Assembly: GCA_937924465.1 (NCBI GenBank)
Contig: CALDSP010000152.1
Location: forward strand, 1 to 14,664
Direction of reading: 5' to 3'
Length of the DNA: 14,664 nucleotides
Source: an uncultured Leptospiraceae bacterium
GTDB taxonomy: Bacteria > Spirochaetota > Leptospiria > Leptospirales > Leptospiraceae
The notes beneath the pieces are model-generated. The model had not been told where the DNA came from, ran no database searches, and saw nothing but the letters and a program-made list of their open reading frames with translations. Shown here piece by piece: positions 1-7,453 of this stretch; positions within the stretch are counted from its first letter, which is position 1; each line of letters begins with the position of its first letter. Position numbers and translations under genes: made by a program.

Positions 1-1299
1 TAAGTTTAAAGAATAAGTTACAACTCTTTCAAAGCCAGAGTTTATAGCATAGCTTTTATCGTGAGTGAGTTTAATGAATTTTGGATTTTCAAGAATTTTT
101 TGTAGTCCTAAATTTTCTTCTTCTCCTAGTCCATCTAAACATCCACTTACCCATAGGTCCAAGTCTGCAAGTTCTTTCCATGTTTTGACTCCTGCAGCCC
201 AAAGAATTCCAGAAATGTCTTGTTTTTTCCAAGCCTTATTCCAAGCAGAAATTCGAGTAACTAATAAATTACCTTCGGGAGGCTTAGGGATTTCTAAAAG
301 TTTTCTTTCAAATTTGAGTCCTTCTCCTAACTTAGGCCAAATGAAATTCATATCTTCTGTTCGTGGAAAATGATTAGCTATAAGTTTATAAACATTTAAT
401 GTCTCACCTTGATCAGTTTCTCCTCTCTTGGAAAGCAAAGTTCCATAATTTCGTCTCATTGCCGCAACACCAATTTTTTGGTGGCATCCTCCTCCATGTT
501 TACTCAATTCTTCTCTTTCTAGAAGAATTTCATCGCTTACAATAGGATAGGAAATTTTACTTATAAGTTGAATGATGTCGTCTCGATTTTTGTTTACTTC
601 TGCAGCAAGTCCACCTTGAGCTGGAGCATTTGGGTTTAAGGAAATGGGTAAAATCATGAAGAGAGAGTTTGATAAAATTTCTCTAACAAATTTTCTTTCG
701 GTTACGAAATCTTCATTTTGAGATTCGGGATAGCTTTCATCTAATAGTCTTTCGATTGCAGCTTTTGCAATCACAACTCCGTCCATTTCAGAGTTTAGCC
801 ATTTTTCTAAACGTTTTCGAATACTTCCACGAACGGGATAAAATTCCAAGGGTAGACTTTTTATAGAAATAGGAAAGATTTCTTTTAAAGCAGAATTTAA
901 ATTGTAAATTCTTCTTGGAGATGACGTGAATATTTGAATTTTATGATTTGGCTTTTCTAAACTGGACTTTTTAAAAAAAAGCATATCTCTTTGATCGGCT
1001 CGACCAAGTACAGAAAAAATTTGAGTATCTGGAAATTCTTCCAATTCTAAATCTTTCCATGAGTGAACCACTATATCTACCCGATCGTTTAGAAGTAATT
1101 CCCGGAACTCTCTAGTAAAAACTCCTTTACTAGGCATTTTCCAAAGAGGAGATTCTAGGTCTTTATCTCCCTTTGTATCCATGAATACGTACTCAATGGG
1201 TTTTTCTCTTTTAAAGCGATAAATTGCGTTTCCAACTAAGTAAGCCTGAATTTTTGCTAAAGTAGTTTTACGAGCAGCTATTTTAATGGAACTATACAA
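1..1299 (-). CDS. hemC: Bifunctional porphobilinogen deaminase / uroporphyrinogen-III synthase (HemC-HemD), C-terminus outside window
   Basis: This frame is open for 433 codons from a TTG at 1299 to the left edge, so the C-terminus is missing. The N-terminal part is hydroxymethylbilane synthase, which polymerises four porphobilinogens in the cytosol. It has the opening IKIAARKTTLAKIQ, VHSWKD with catalytic Asp83, TSSPRR with substrate-binding Arg129-Arg130, VRGSIRKRL near 156, and GGGCH with dipyrromethane-cofactor Cys272. From about residue 340 a second domain begins (GNLLVTRISAW, then LWVSGCLDGLG and FIKLTHDKS), which resembles HemD. HemC alone is usually about 310 residues, so the extension fits a HemC-HemD fusion, as I recall for Leptospira. 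The start lies inside hemA (22 nt overlap), with GGAAGA six bases upstream of the TTG; no ATG is available near the conserved N-terminus. It is almost certainly co-transcribed with hemA. HemC is certain; the HemD assignment is likely. Confidence 0.9.
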   Translation of the reverse strand, partial: MYSSIKIAARKTTLAKIQAYLVGNAIYRFKREKPIEYVFMDTKGDKDLESPLWKMPSKGVFTREFRELLLNDRVDIVVHSWKDLELEEFPDTQIFSVLGRADQRDMLFFKKSSLEKPNHKIQIFTSSPRRIYNLNSALKEIFPISIKSLPLEFYPVRGSIRKRLEKWLNSEMDGVVIAKAAIERLLDESYPESQNEDFVTERKFVREILSNSLFMILPISLNPNAPAQGGLAAEVNKNRDDIIQLISKISYPIVSDEILLEREELSKHGGGCHQKIGVAAMRRNYGTLLSKRGETDQGETLNVYKLIANHFPRTEDMNFIWPKLGEGLKFERKLLEIPKPPEGNLLVTRISAWNKAWKKQDISGILWAAGVKTWKELADLDLWVSGCLDGLGEEENLGLQKILENPKFIKLTHDKSYAINSGFERVVTYSLNL

Positions 1300-2162
1300 G
1301 GAATATCTTCCCAACAAAAAATATTGTTTGAACTTACAAATTCCCTATCTTCCACTATTTTTGAAACAACAATTTCTAAATTTTCTTTTAATTTTTTATT
1401 TCTAGTTTCATTTTCTTTTAGAAGTTCCAAAATATATTCGAAAGAGTAGTATTTGCAAGTTTGGGGGAAAATGTCTCCTTCTGTTTTTTCACGAAAATCT
1501 ACAATAACAATGTCTTTTTTCCATGTCTGGGTAAGGTTTCGAACAGAAATGGGAGCACAGATGACCAAACTTTCTTCTACAAAGAAATCTCTTAAATCAT
1601 AAGTTTGTACAGGGAAACTAGTTTGTAAAAAATTCAATCTTTCCCAATTTCGTCCTACTACAGAAACTTCTCTACCATTTTCCAAAAGCCAAGGCAAAAT
1701 TTGTTCTGCTAGCTGACCTGTTCCTAAAACAGTCACTTTACGAACTTTTCCTAAAAAACGATGTGCCAATCCTCCATAAGATTGATCCCCTAGATTTCGT
1801 AAATATCCACTGCGAAGTTTGCGCGAATCTTCAATAATTTCATCTCTAAGTTTTCGAAGATAATCTCCAAAAGAAGTCTTAGGGAGGACCTCATTTTTAA
1901 AATTTTCTCTGAATTGTCGCATAACTTCCGTCTCTCCAAAGAGTTTAGAATGTAGACCACTCACCACTTCTAAAAGGAACTTATAAGCATTATAACCATA
2001 ATACACTTCAAAAGGACTTTCTGCATATCCTTTCTTTGGGGTGATTCGTACGTCACCCAAGTAGATACTTCTCATACAAGTTTTCCATTCTATGAAACCT
2101 TGAAATTTATATTTATCTCTTTCTTTAGAAGTAGAATGTAGGAGAATTAAGTTTGACCACAT
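1278..2162 (-). CDS. hemA: Glutamyl-tRNA reductase, short form
   Basis: It reduces glutamyl-tRNA to glutamate-1-semialdehyde with NADPH, the first committed step of C5 tetrapyrrole synthesis. Visible family marks are TCMRSIY with the putative catalytic Cys29 (family TCNR.E.Y), VVSGLHSKLFGETEVMRQ at 67-83 (family GLdS.v.GE.qI..Q), and an NADP-binding segment VTVLGTGQLAEQ at 143-154. At 294 residues it is far shorter than the usual 410-430. The N-terminus before the Cys is about 20 residues shorter, and most of the C-terminal helical dimerisation domain is absent; only a basic/acidic helix at about 240-275 remains. The ATG at 2162 has only a weak Shine-Dalgarno (GTAAGA). The 3' end overlaps hemCD by 22 nt, indicating translational coupling. 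Identity is well supported by motifs; the atypical length is the oddity. Confidence 0.88.
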   Translation of the reverse strand: MWSNLILLHSTSKERDKYKFQGFIEWKTCMRSIYLGDVRITPKKGYAESPFEVYYGYNAYKFLLEVVSGLHSKLFGETEVMRQFRENFKNEVLPKTSFGDYLRKLRDEIIEDSRKLRSGYLRNLGDQSYGGLAHRFLGKVRKVTVLGTGQLAEQILPWLLENGREVSVVGRNWERLNFLQTSFPVQTYDLRDFFVEESLVICAPISVRNLTQTWKKDIVIVDFREKTEGDIFPQTCKYYSFEYILELLKENETRNKKLKENLEIVVSKIVEDREFVSSNNIFCWEDIPCIVPLK

Positions 2163-2181
2163 AAGAAAATCTTACTTCATT

Positions 2182-2211
2182 TAAATAGGGAAATTGTCAT
2201 GGTTTTGTCAG
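2182..2211 (-). promoter_or_regulatory. Possible sigma70 promoter for hemA-hemCD
   Basis: On the minus strand CTGACA (2211-2206, 5/6 to the -35 consensus) is followed 18 bases later by TATTTA (2187-2182, 3/6 to the -10). It lies in the 76 bp gap between the esterase gene and hemA and would start transcription about 15 bases before the hemA ATG. The -10 is poor, so this is tentative. Confidence 0.3.
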
Positions 2212-2238
2212 AGTGAAAACTTTTTTTTATGAGATTTC

Positions 2239-3492
2239 TCAATTTTCTAAACTTTCTAACCACTTCAATTTTTTCTCTACTTGAGCATATTTGTAAAAAT
2301 TTTCTTGAGGGTTTACTTGGGAATAATAAAATTTAGCTTTATCTTGGAAATTTTTTATTTCATCTTTTCTATTTAAATCATTTGCAAAGTGAGTTAATAA
2401 ATAATAAACTTCCGCTGAGTAAATTGGTGAGAGAATATCTTCGCTTTCTTGGATCTTTTCCCCAAGCAAACGAATATAAAACTCTTTCATTTTGTCATCA
2501 TTGTAGATTGTTTTTCGAAACTCTGTAAAAAATTGAAAAATTTCTTTGTTATGGTAAAAAGGATCATTGGAATAAAACTGTAAGGTTGGAAAAAGTGACT
2601 TGTTAAGTCCTGTCATACTCCCTGCTCTTAAACAACTTCTTAAATATAATAAATGAGAAGGTGAAAAGATAGGATTGATTTTTAAAGATTGTTTTAGAGT
2701 TTTTAGAGATTGATTATAATTTCCCTCTTCAAACTCCATTAAAGCTTTTTTATAAAAGGCATAATAATTTCCTCTAAATATCCAAAAATTTTCTTTATAA
2801 GCAAAATGATTTTTAGCATACCAAAGTATTCCATCATATAATAATTTAAAATTTAATTCATGTTCTACTCCCTTTAGGATAATTCTACTGACAAATAAAT
2901 TTTTTTGTTTTAGCTCTTTATATCTTTTATCTAGAGCATTTTTTGTGTAAATTTCCCCGTTACCAGTATCTCCTGAAATAAGTAAAATTTTTATGCCTTG
3001 ATCAATATTTTCTATTTGTTCTTTTGATAAACTTGCGTAACCTCCAGAAAACCCTACAAAGTGACTAAACATTTGAGGGTATTGAGAAATAGTATAAATT
3101 CCTTGATTGCCACCTAGAGAATAACCAAATAAAGAAATCTTATTTTGATAGTTAAACTTTGTTTGCATGTAACGTATAAAGTTTAAAATATAATCCATGC
3201 TTTCTTCATAACCCCAACGTGTTGCATTTCTTTTTGGGTCTGGAATATTTCCATTTGGACAAGCAAGAATAATATTCATATAACGAGTGTAAAACCCAAG
3301 TTTTTGAGCCATTTCTTTTCCTGAACCTCCTAACCCATGCAAACAAATTGCTAGAATATATTTTTTACTTGGATCATACTGAACAGGTAAAACAAGCCCA
3401 AATTGAAATCCGCCTTCTTCTTGTTGAATTGTATTAGATAATTCTTGAGCAAAAATATGAAATGAAAGAAAAAAAAAACATAGCAATTTCAT
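2239..3492 (-). CDS. Secreted alpha/beta-hydrolase (esterase / PHB-depolymerase-like) with TPR-like C-terminus
   Basis: An exported serine hydrolase of 417 residues. Residues 1-15 form a signal peptide (basic K2, hydrophobic core, cleavage plausible after IFA). The alpha/beta-hydrolase domain covers about 30-230. It has LHGLGG at 51-56 (oxyanion region), a nucleophile elbow GYSLGG with Ser125, a candidate acid Asp175 in LISGDTGNG, and catalytic His211 in GVEHEL. This matches the carboxylesterase / polyhydroxybutyrate-depolymerase branch; the substrate is unknown. Residues about 242-290 (YYAFYKKALMEFEEGNYN onward) look like one TPR unit, followed by a helical tail of about 130 residues, so the enzyme carries a protein-interaction extension. 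Its ATG overlaps the stop of the upstream phosphatase as ATGA, so the two are translationally coupled and probably act in the same envelope compartment. Confidence 0.8.
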   Translation of the reverse strand: MKLLCFFFLSFHIFAQELSNTIQQEEGGFQFGLVLPVQYDPSKKYILAICLHGLGGSGKEMAQKLGFYTRYMNIILACPNGNIPDPKRNATRWGYEESMDYILNFIRYMQTKFNYQNKISLFGYSLGGNQGIYTISQYPQMFSHFVGFSGGYASLSKEQIENIDQGIKILLISGDTGNGEIYTKNALDKRYKELKQKNLFVSRIILKGVEHELNFKLLYDGILWYAKNHFAYKENFWIFRGNYYAFYKKALMEFEEGNYNQSLKTLKQSLKINPIFSPSHLLYLRSCLRAGSMTGLNKSLFPTLQFYSNDPFYHNKEIFQFFTEFRKTIYNDDKMKEFYIRLLGEKIQESEDILSPIYSAEVYYLLTHFANDLNRKDEIKNFQDKAKFYYSQVNPQENFYKYAQVEKKLKWLESLEN

Positions 3493-5171
3493 TTCAAATT
3501 ACTATTAGTAAAAACCACATCTACAAAAAATTTTTTACCATCCACTTCCATATCTAAAATTTTATTTCGAATAGCCTGAAGACTTATTTTATGCTTATTT
3601 AAAACATCATGATTCAATGAAACTTGTCCTACTGTCATTTTAGTTACTAGAGATTCATTTTTTTGAAGAGCATCTTGAGGCAATAAAGAATTCAAATTTG
3701 TAATGAATTCTTGGATTTTCATTCTTTTCCCTCCCGAAATTTCAGGGAGAGGAGCACAACCGTGATCTGCAGTTAAAATTAAAATATATTCATCCTTAAA
3801 GTTTTTTTCTAAAAAATCCCAAATTTTTCCAACCTGTCTATCTGTTTCTTCTAAGGTATCTAATGCTTCTAAAGATTCCCATCCAAAGGCATGTCCTGCT
3901 GCGTCAGTTGATTTTAGAGTAATATATGCTAGATCTGTGTATCCATCTTTGTTTCTTTCTCTCTTTAAAATTATTTCTTCTATAGCTCTTAAGAAAATTT
4001 CAGTTTCCATTTTTACTTCTGCAGGACTTGCTAAAATTAAACTATAATTTTTTCGTGCTTCTTCCACTGAAGTAATCTTTACGCTTCTCCATCCACTAGG
4101 ATAATCTTCATGGAATCGAATTGCGGAATCATACTGATATAAAAAATAAGGGGTATTATAATAACGATAATCTGTCGTCCAACGCTTAGTGTATTTATCT
4201 AACCAATATACATGATCTCTATCTCCCAATAGCCCTATATTTTTCAGTTTATATGATCCATGTCCTGCCATTCCAATAGATGCACGTAACGCATAACATT
4301 GACTAATTATTTCTGATTTATCTTCATTTTCTCTATCTAAAATGTCGGCTAAAGTTTCTGTAGCAAGTTCAGAGGGATCAACTAGAGTTTCATCTTTCCC
4401 AGCATAAATTTCATGAGAAAGTAGTTTTTCTTTTTCGTAGAAATAAAAAGTATTTCCCACTACTTTATTTTTAATTGGATATGCACCAGTACCAATAGCT
4501 GCATGACCTACAGCAGTATGAGCATCTAAATGGCCAACTTCTGCATTAGGAAAATATGCAGATTCATCCATGAGCCTTTGAATATTTGGATAATGACCTA
4601 TATGAGCTCTGTATAATTGCTGTCCTCCCTGATCGATTACGATAGTAACTATAAGTTCAGGTTTTACGTTATGTGACAAATTGTTGAGTAATTCAGAAAT
4701 AGGTTTAGCTTCTACTCCATTTGGGTTAGGAATTTTTAAAATCTTTGCTAAGGTAGGAACAATGTTTTGTTGATGAATAACTTGTTTATAAACCTTAGGT
4801 TTAAACCATTTCTTACCGTGAAAAACAATAGGGATGTTTACGTCATACCAATAATCTGTAAAGTGTGAGGTTTTAGCAACCTCTAAGGTAATAATGTCAT
4901 TTTCCTCACGATAGCGTAGCTTTGGATCAAGTTTTAAATCGTCTAGGGTTCTTCCATATTTTTTGAGTTCTTGGATGAGCTTTTGTTTTGAAAAACTAGA
5001 ATCATTTCTTGTAAAAAGCCAATCTGACTCCAAAATATTAAACTTAGCCGGGATCAAAAATAAATCAATATCTTCTCGAATAGATCGAAGGACTGAAGGA
5101 TGTTTGGGTTTATGAGTGCATGAAACAAAAAAAGTAAGCACAAACACAAAGAAAGTAAATAACAAATTCAT
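3489..5171 (-). CDS. PafA-like alkaline phosphatase/phosphodiesterase lipoprotein with permuted domain order
   Basis: A 560-residue putative lipoprotein: hydrophobic N-terminus, then FVSC with acylated Cys18. It belongs to the alkaline-phosphatase/nucleotide-pyrophosphatase superfamily and would hydrolyse phosphate esters in the periplasm or at the surface. The metal-site motifs are Asp180 (VTIVIDQGG), nucleophile Thr219 (DAHTAVGHA), Asn240 (VVGN), Asp423/His427 (STDAAGH) and Asp469-His470 (LTADHG). The usual C-terminal block of PafA (final zinc His, then Y-YD--VP--F-G, DIAPTLA-LL, PNG) is found instead at residues 101-161, before the first Asp, with candidate ligand His103. The chain ends just after the region that normally precedes that block. 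The order is therefore permuted rather than truncated. There is no obvious Shine-Dalgarno before the ATG at 5171. It heads an operon with the esterase (4 nt overlap). Phosphatase versus phosphodiesterase is unresolved. Confidence 0.82.
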   Translation of the reverse strand: MNLLFTFFVFVLTFFVSCTHKPKHPSVLRSIREDIDLFLIPAKFNILESDWLFTRNDSSFSKQKLIQELKKYGRTLDDLKLDPKLRYREENDIITLEVAKTSHFTDYWYDVNIPIVFHGKKWFKPKVYKQVIHQQNIVPTLAKILKIPNPNGVEAKPISELLNNLSHNVKPELIVTIVIDQGGQQLYRAHIGHYPNIQRLMDESAYFPNAEVGHLDAHTAVGHAAIGTGAYPIKNKVVGNTFYFYEKEKLLSHEIYAGKDETLVDPSELATETLADILDRENEDKSEIISQCYALRASIGMAGHGSYKLKNIGLLGDRDHVYWLDKYTKRWTTDYRYYNTPYFLYQYDSAIRFHEDYPSGWRSVKITSVEEARKNYSLILASPAEVKMETEIFLRAIEEIILKRERNKDGYTDLAYITLKSTDAAGHAFGWESLEALDTLEETDRQVGKIWDFLEKNFKDEYILILTADHGCAPLPEISGGKRMKIQEFITNLNSLLPQDALQKNESLVTKMTVGQVSLNHDVLNKHKISLQAIRNKILDMEVDGKKFFVDVVFTNSNLK

Positions 5172-5224
5172 AGGACTATGATTAATTTTTAAACTGGCTT
5201 GAAAAGGAAAAATTAAAGTTTAGC

Positions 5225-5254
5225 TTGACAAAAAACCATAAGTATTTTTTATGT
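5225..5254 (+). promoter_or_regulatory. Possible promoter for rpmG
   Basis: A perfect -35 hexamer TTGACA lies at 5225-5230. No good -10 follows; the best-spaced candidates are TTATGT (18-base spacer) or TATGTC (19-base spacer), both weak. If one is used, transcription would begin within a few bases of the rpmG ATG at 5263, which has no Shine-Dalgarno. Confidence 0.35.
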
Positions 5255-5262
5255 CATAAAAT

Positions 5263-5424
5263 ATGAGAGAAATTATCAAACTAGCTTGTATTGGTTGTGA
5301 ACATCCCGGCAAGTCAGCCTATTTCACAACTAAAAACAAAAAAACAAGTAAGGAAAAATTAGTTGTTCGAAAGTATTGTAAATTTTGTAGAAAACATGTA
5401 GAACACAAAGAGACGAAAGTATAA
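5263..5424 (+). CDS. rpmG: 50S ribosomal protein L33 (zinc-binding form)
   Basis: A 53-residue ORF: it opens MREIIKLACIGCEH, continues with YFTTKNKK and KLVVRKYCKFCRKHVEHKE, and ends KETKV. This is the complete L33 signature, including the typical T-T-K-N-K loop and the closing H..H.E.K. It is a structural component of the large ribosomal subunit near the E site. Cys9, Cys12, Cys39 and Cys42 form the zinc-binding C+ pattern. No Shine-Dalgarno is visible upstream of the ATG (the 5' flank is T/A-rich), so translation may start on a very short leader. The stop overlaps the ATG of the next gene as TAATG, coupling L33 to the DksA-like protein. The identification is secure despite the small size. 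Confidence 0.95.
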   Translation: MREIIKLACIGCEHPGKSAYFTTKNKKTSKEKLVVRKYCKFCRKHVEHKETKV

Positions 5425-5879
5425 TGCCAAAGTCTGGAAAATCAGGTCAAACCTACGACGTTAAATTTTTAACAGAAATGAAGGAAGCTCTTTTAGAAAA
5501 GAGAAATAGCCTTCTTGAGAAGTTGAGCAATTGGGAAGACAAAAGTTCTCCTTCTGGGCTGAAAGAGATGGGAGACATAGCGGATATGGCATCTGATTTA
5601 AATGAAGATGCTTTAGCCTCTGCTTTAACAGAAAACGAAATTGAAACTCTTCGGCTTATTGATAAAGCACTTAAAAAAATTGAGAATGGTACTTATGGAA
5701 TTTGTGAAGGCAGTCAGAAAAAAATTCCCGTTGCTAGGTTAAGAGCTATTCCGTGGACTCCTTATACTGTGGAGTATGCAGAGATTGTAGCAAAAAATAA
5801 AGCAAAACAGCAATATCAACAGAGACTTTCCGAAAGTCAACCCTATATTCCAATTGTAGACATGAATTATGATGAATAA
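5424..5879 (+). CDS. DksA/TraR-family regulator with degenerate zinc finger
   Basis: A 151-residue protein with the DksA/TraR layout: an N-terminal coiled coil (about 12-90), an acidic tip D51-IA-D54-MA matching the DxxDxA motif that acts in the RNA polymerase secondary channel, and a C-terminal zinc-finger region beginning GTYGICEG at 89-96 with the family RL.A.P at 105-110. Of the four canonical zinc cysteines only Cys94 remains; the aligned positions are Ser97, Thr115 and Tyr118. Such cysteine-poor members exist in other bacteria and probably fold without zinc. By family it should modulate transcription initiation, perhaps stringent control of stable-RNA or ribosomal genes. Its coupling to rpmG (TAATG) fits a growth-rate role. 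The tail after 123 is charged and polar. The exact paralogue cannot be fixed from sequence alone. Confidence 0.85.
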   Translation: MPKSGKSGQTYDVKFLTEMKEALLEKRNSLLEKLSNWEDKSSPSGLKEMGDIADMASDLNEDALASALTENEIETLRLIDKALKKIENGTYGICEGSQKKIPVARLRAIPWTPYTVEYAEIVAKNKAKQQYQQRLSESQPYIPIVDMNYDE

Positions 5880-5884
5880 ACAAA

Positions 5885-7375
5885 TCAAATAGTAGACAAG
5901 GGTTCCTCTTTTTTTATATTTTCGTCTTTTTTGATTATTTCTTTTTCTTTTGTTTTATTCCAAATTTCATAACCTAAAAGCCCAACTAAAATAGCAAAGA
6001 TTGAACTAAGAACAATCGAAATTTTTCCTTCTTGAATGTATTGAGCTACAATTAAACTTAAGATCCCCAAAGAAAAGAAAATGTAAAACAAGGGAGTCAA
6101 CGGATAACCATAAGTTTTATAAAGTTTAAGGGCTTGAAATTTTTTCATTCTTATTAAAAAGACTGAAAAGATAGTCATAGAAGAAAGAATTGTAATAGCA
6201 ATGAATGAAAAATTTAGTAAATTACTTTCGGTATTGATTAAAATAACAAGAAGAATTGCCCAAATGCTCTGTAACCAAAGGCTTACAACAGGAGTGTTTC
6301 TTTTAGGATCAATGTAACCTACTCTTTTCCAAAATAAGTCGTCATGTGCCATTGCTACATAGATTCGGCTACCTGTCATCATACAGGAGTTTGTGTTTCC
6401 TATTACAATTAAAAATATAATCAAAGATATAAACTTAGGAAGATTATCTACTAAATAAGCGTTCTGAAAGCCTAATTGAGAAAGCATGTAATTTCCAATG
6501 TTTAGATAAGGATCTAAATTTCCCCCTTTAAAGTCATCATAAGAAATTAAGGCAACAAACACAAAAGAAAATAAAGAATAAATGAGAGTAACCAAGATGG
6601 GTCCTAAGATCATAGTTTTAGGAATAATTTTTTCTGGATTGTGAATCTCAGCACCTAAAGCTAAAGGAGAATTCCAACCGGAAAATGTCCAATATACGGG
6701 AACTAAAGCCATTCCAAGTTCAAACCATGAAGGGAATTCTCTTGGTAAAGAAAAATTTTTTGATAATATAGAACCTTCTAAACCAAAGGTAAATAAATCC
6801 CAAATTAAAAACAGAAGTGCTAAGATAGAAATTAAAATTAAAAATACAACAGGACCCAGTGTTACAATTTTTTGTAGTAGAAAGGAAGATTTAGTTCCAA
6901 AGTGATTAATGAGAGTAAGAAAAAAAATAATTATACAAGCAAGTAGTTTATAGTAAGGAATAGGAATTTCTACAACAGGTAGGACAAAAGCTGTTTGATT
7001 GACCCACTGGCCTAGAAGAGATGTTCCTTGGTAGTGAATTGTAAGACCTACTCCAATTGCAATAGAGCCGGGAAAAGTGATAAAAAACGTTAAAAATCCA
7101 TATAAAAATGCCCAACGTTTTCCATATACATTTCTTAAATAAGCATAATCTCCACCTGCTTCAGGGAAAAATGTACCTAGTTCTGCTGAACTTAAAGCAC
7201 CGGAGAGAGCAATGAGTCCTCCCAAAATCCAAATCCCTAAAAACCATATAGGATGTGGGAGATGAGAAGCAATCAATACGGGATAAATAAATATCCCAAC
7301 ACCAATCATATTTCCCATCATGTGTAGGATGGCATTTTTTAGAGTAATATTTCGTTGAAATTGATTTGAAGCCAA
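5885..7375 (-). CDS. APC-superfamily amino acid permease
   Basis: A 496-residue integral membrane protein with about 12 hydrophobic segments. The first contains GNMIGVGIF (21-29), the unwound TM1 substrate site of the APC/LAT-type family. The next loop has AELGTFFPEAGGDYAYLRNVYG, a hallmark of amino-acid/polyamine antiporters and exchangers. TM6 contains YWTFSGWNSPLALGAEI. It ends in a lysine/glutamate-rich cytoplasmic tail. The substrate cannot be told; by family it imports or exchanges amino acids. The likely start is a TTG at 7375: an in-frame TAA lies 9 bases upstream, and the first in-frame ATG (residue 19) is already at the start of TM1. No Shine-Dalgarno precedes the TTG, so the start is uncertain. 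Its 3' end faces the DksA-like gene with 5 bp between stops. Confidence 0.88.
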   Translation of the reverse strand: MASNQFQRNITLKNAILHMMGNMIGVGIFIYPVLIASHLPHPIWFLGIWILGGLIALSGALSSAELGTFFPEAGGDYAYLRNVYGKRWAFLYGFLTFFITFPGSIAIGVGLTIHYQGTSLLGQWVNQTAFVLPVVEIPIPYYKLLACIIIFFLTLINHFGTKSSFLLQKIVTLGPVVFLILISILALLFLIWDLFTFGLEGSILSKNFSLPREFPSWFELGMALVPVYWTFSGWNSPLALGAEIHNPEKIIPKTMILGPILVTLIYSLFSFVFVALISYDDFKGGNLDPYLNIGNYMLSQLGFQNAYLVDNLPKFISLIIFLIVIGNTNSCMMTGSRIYVAMAHDDLFWKRVGYIDPKRNTPVVSLWLQSIWAILLVILINTESNLLNFSFIAITILSSMTIFSVFLIRMKKFQALKLYKTYGYPLTPLFYIFFSLGILSLIVAQYIQEGKISIVLSSIFAILVGLLGYEIWNKTKEKEIIKKDENIKKEEPLSTI

Positions 7376-7408
7376 ATTTATTTAGGAAGTCTTTTTTAAG
7401 ATTTCTTG

Positions 7409-7438
7409 CCAATATTCACTTTATTGTAATTTTGTCAA
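7409..7438 (-). promoter_or_regulatory. Possible promoter for the amino acid permease
   Basis: On the minus strand a perfect TTGACA (7438-7433) is followed after 18 bases by TATTGG (7414-7409), a weak -10. It sits in the 91 bp divergent gap and would give a leader of about 30 bases before the TTG at 7375. Confidence 0.35.
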
Positions 7439-7453
7439 TAGAATCTTTAATCT

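Noticed and set aside
65..373. A plus-strand ORF of 102 codons
   Set aside because: It lies wholly antisense to the continuous HemC-HemD frame, whose motifs are unmistakable; no Shine-Dalgarno and no family resemblance.
2228..2244. Possible terminator TGAGA-AA-TCTCA at the end of the esterase gene
   Set aside because: The stem is only 5 bp with a 2-base loop, and on the transcribed strand it is followed by A residues rather than a T-tract.
7161..7412. A second minus-strand ORF overlapping the permease N-terminus
   Set aside because: It is a frame-shifted reading of the permease with no family pattern. I considered a frameshift extending the permease N-terminus, but TM1 is complete without it.
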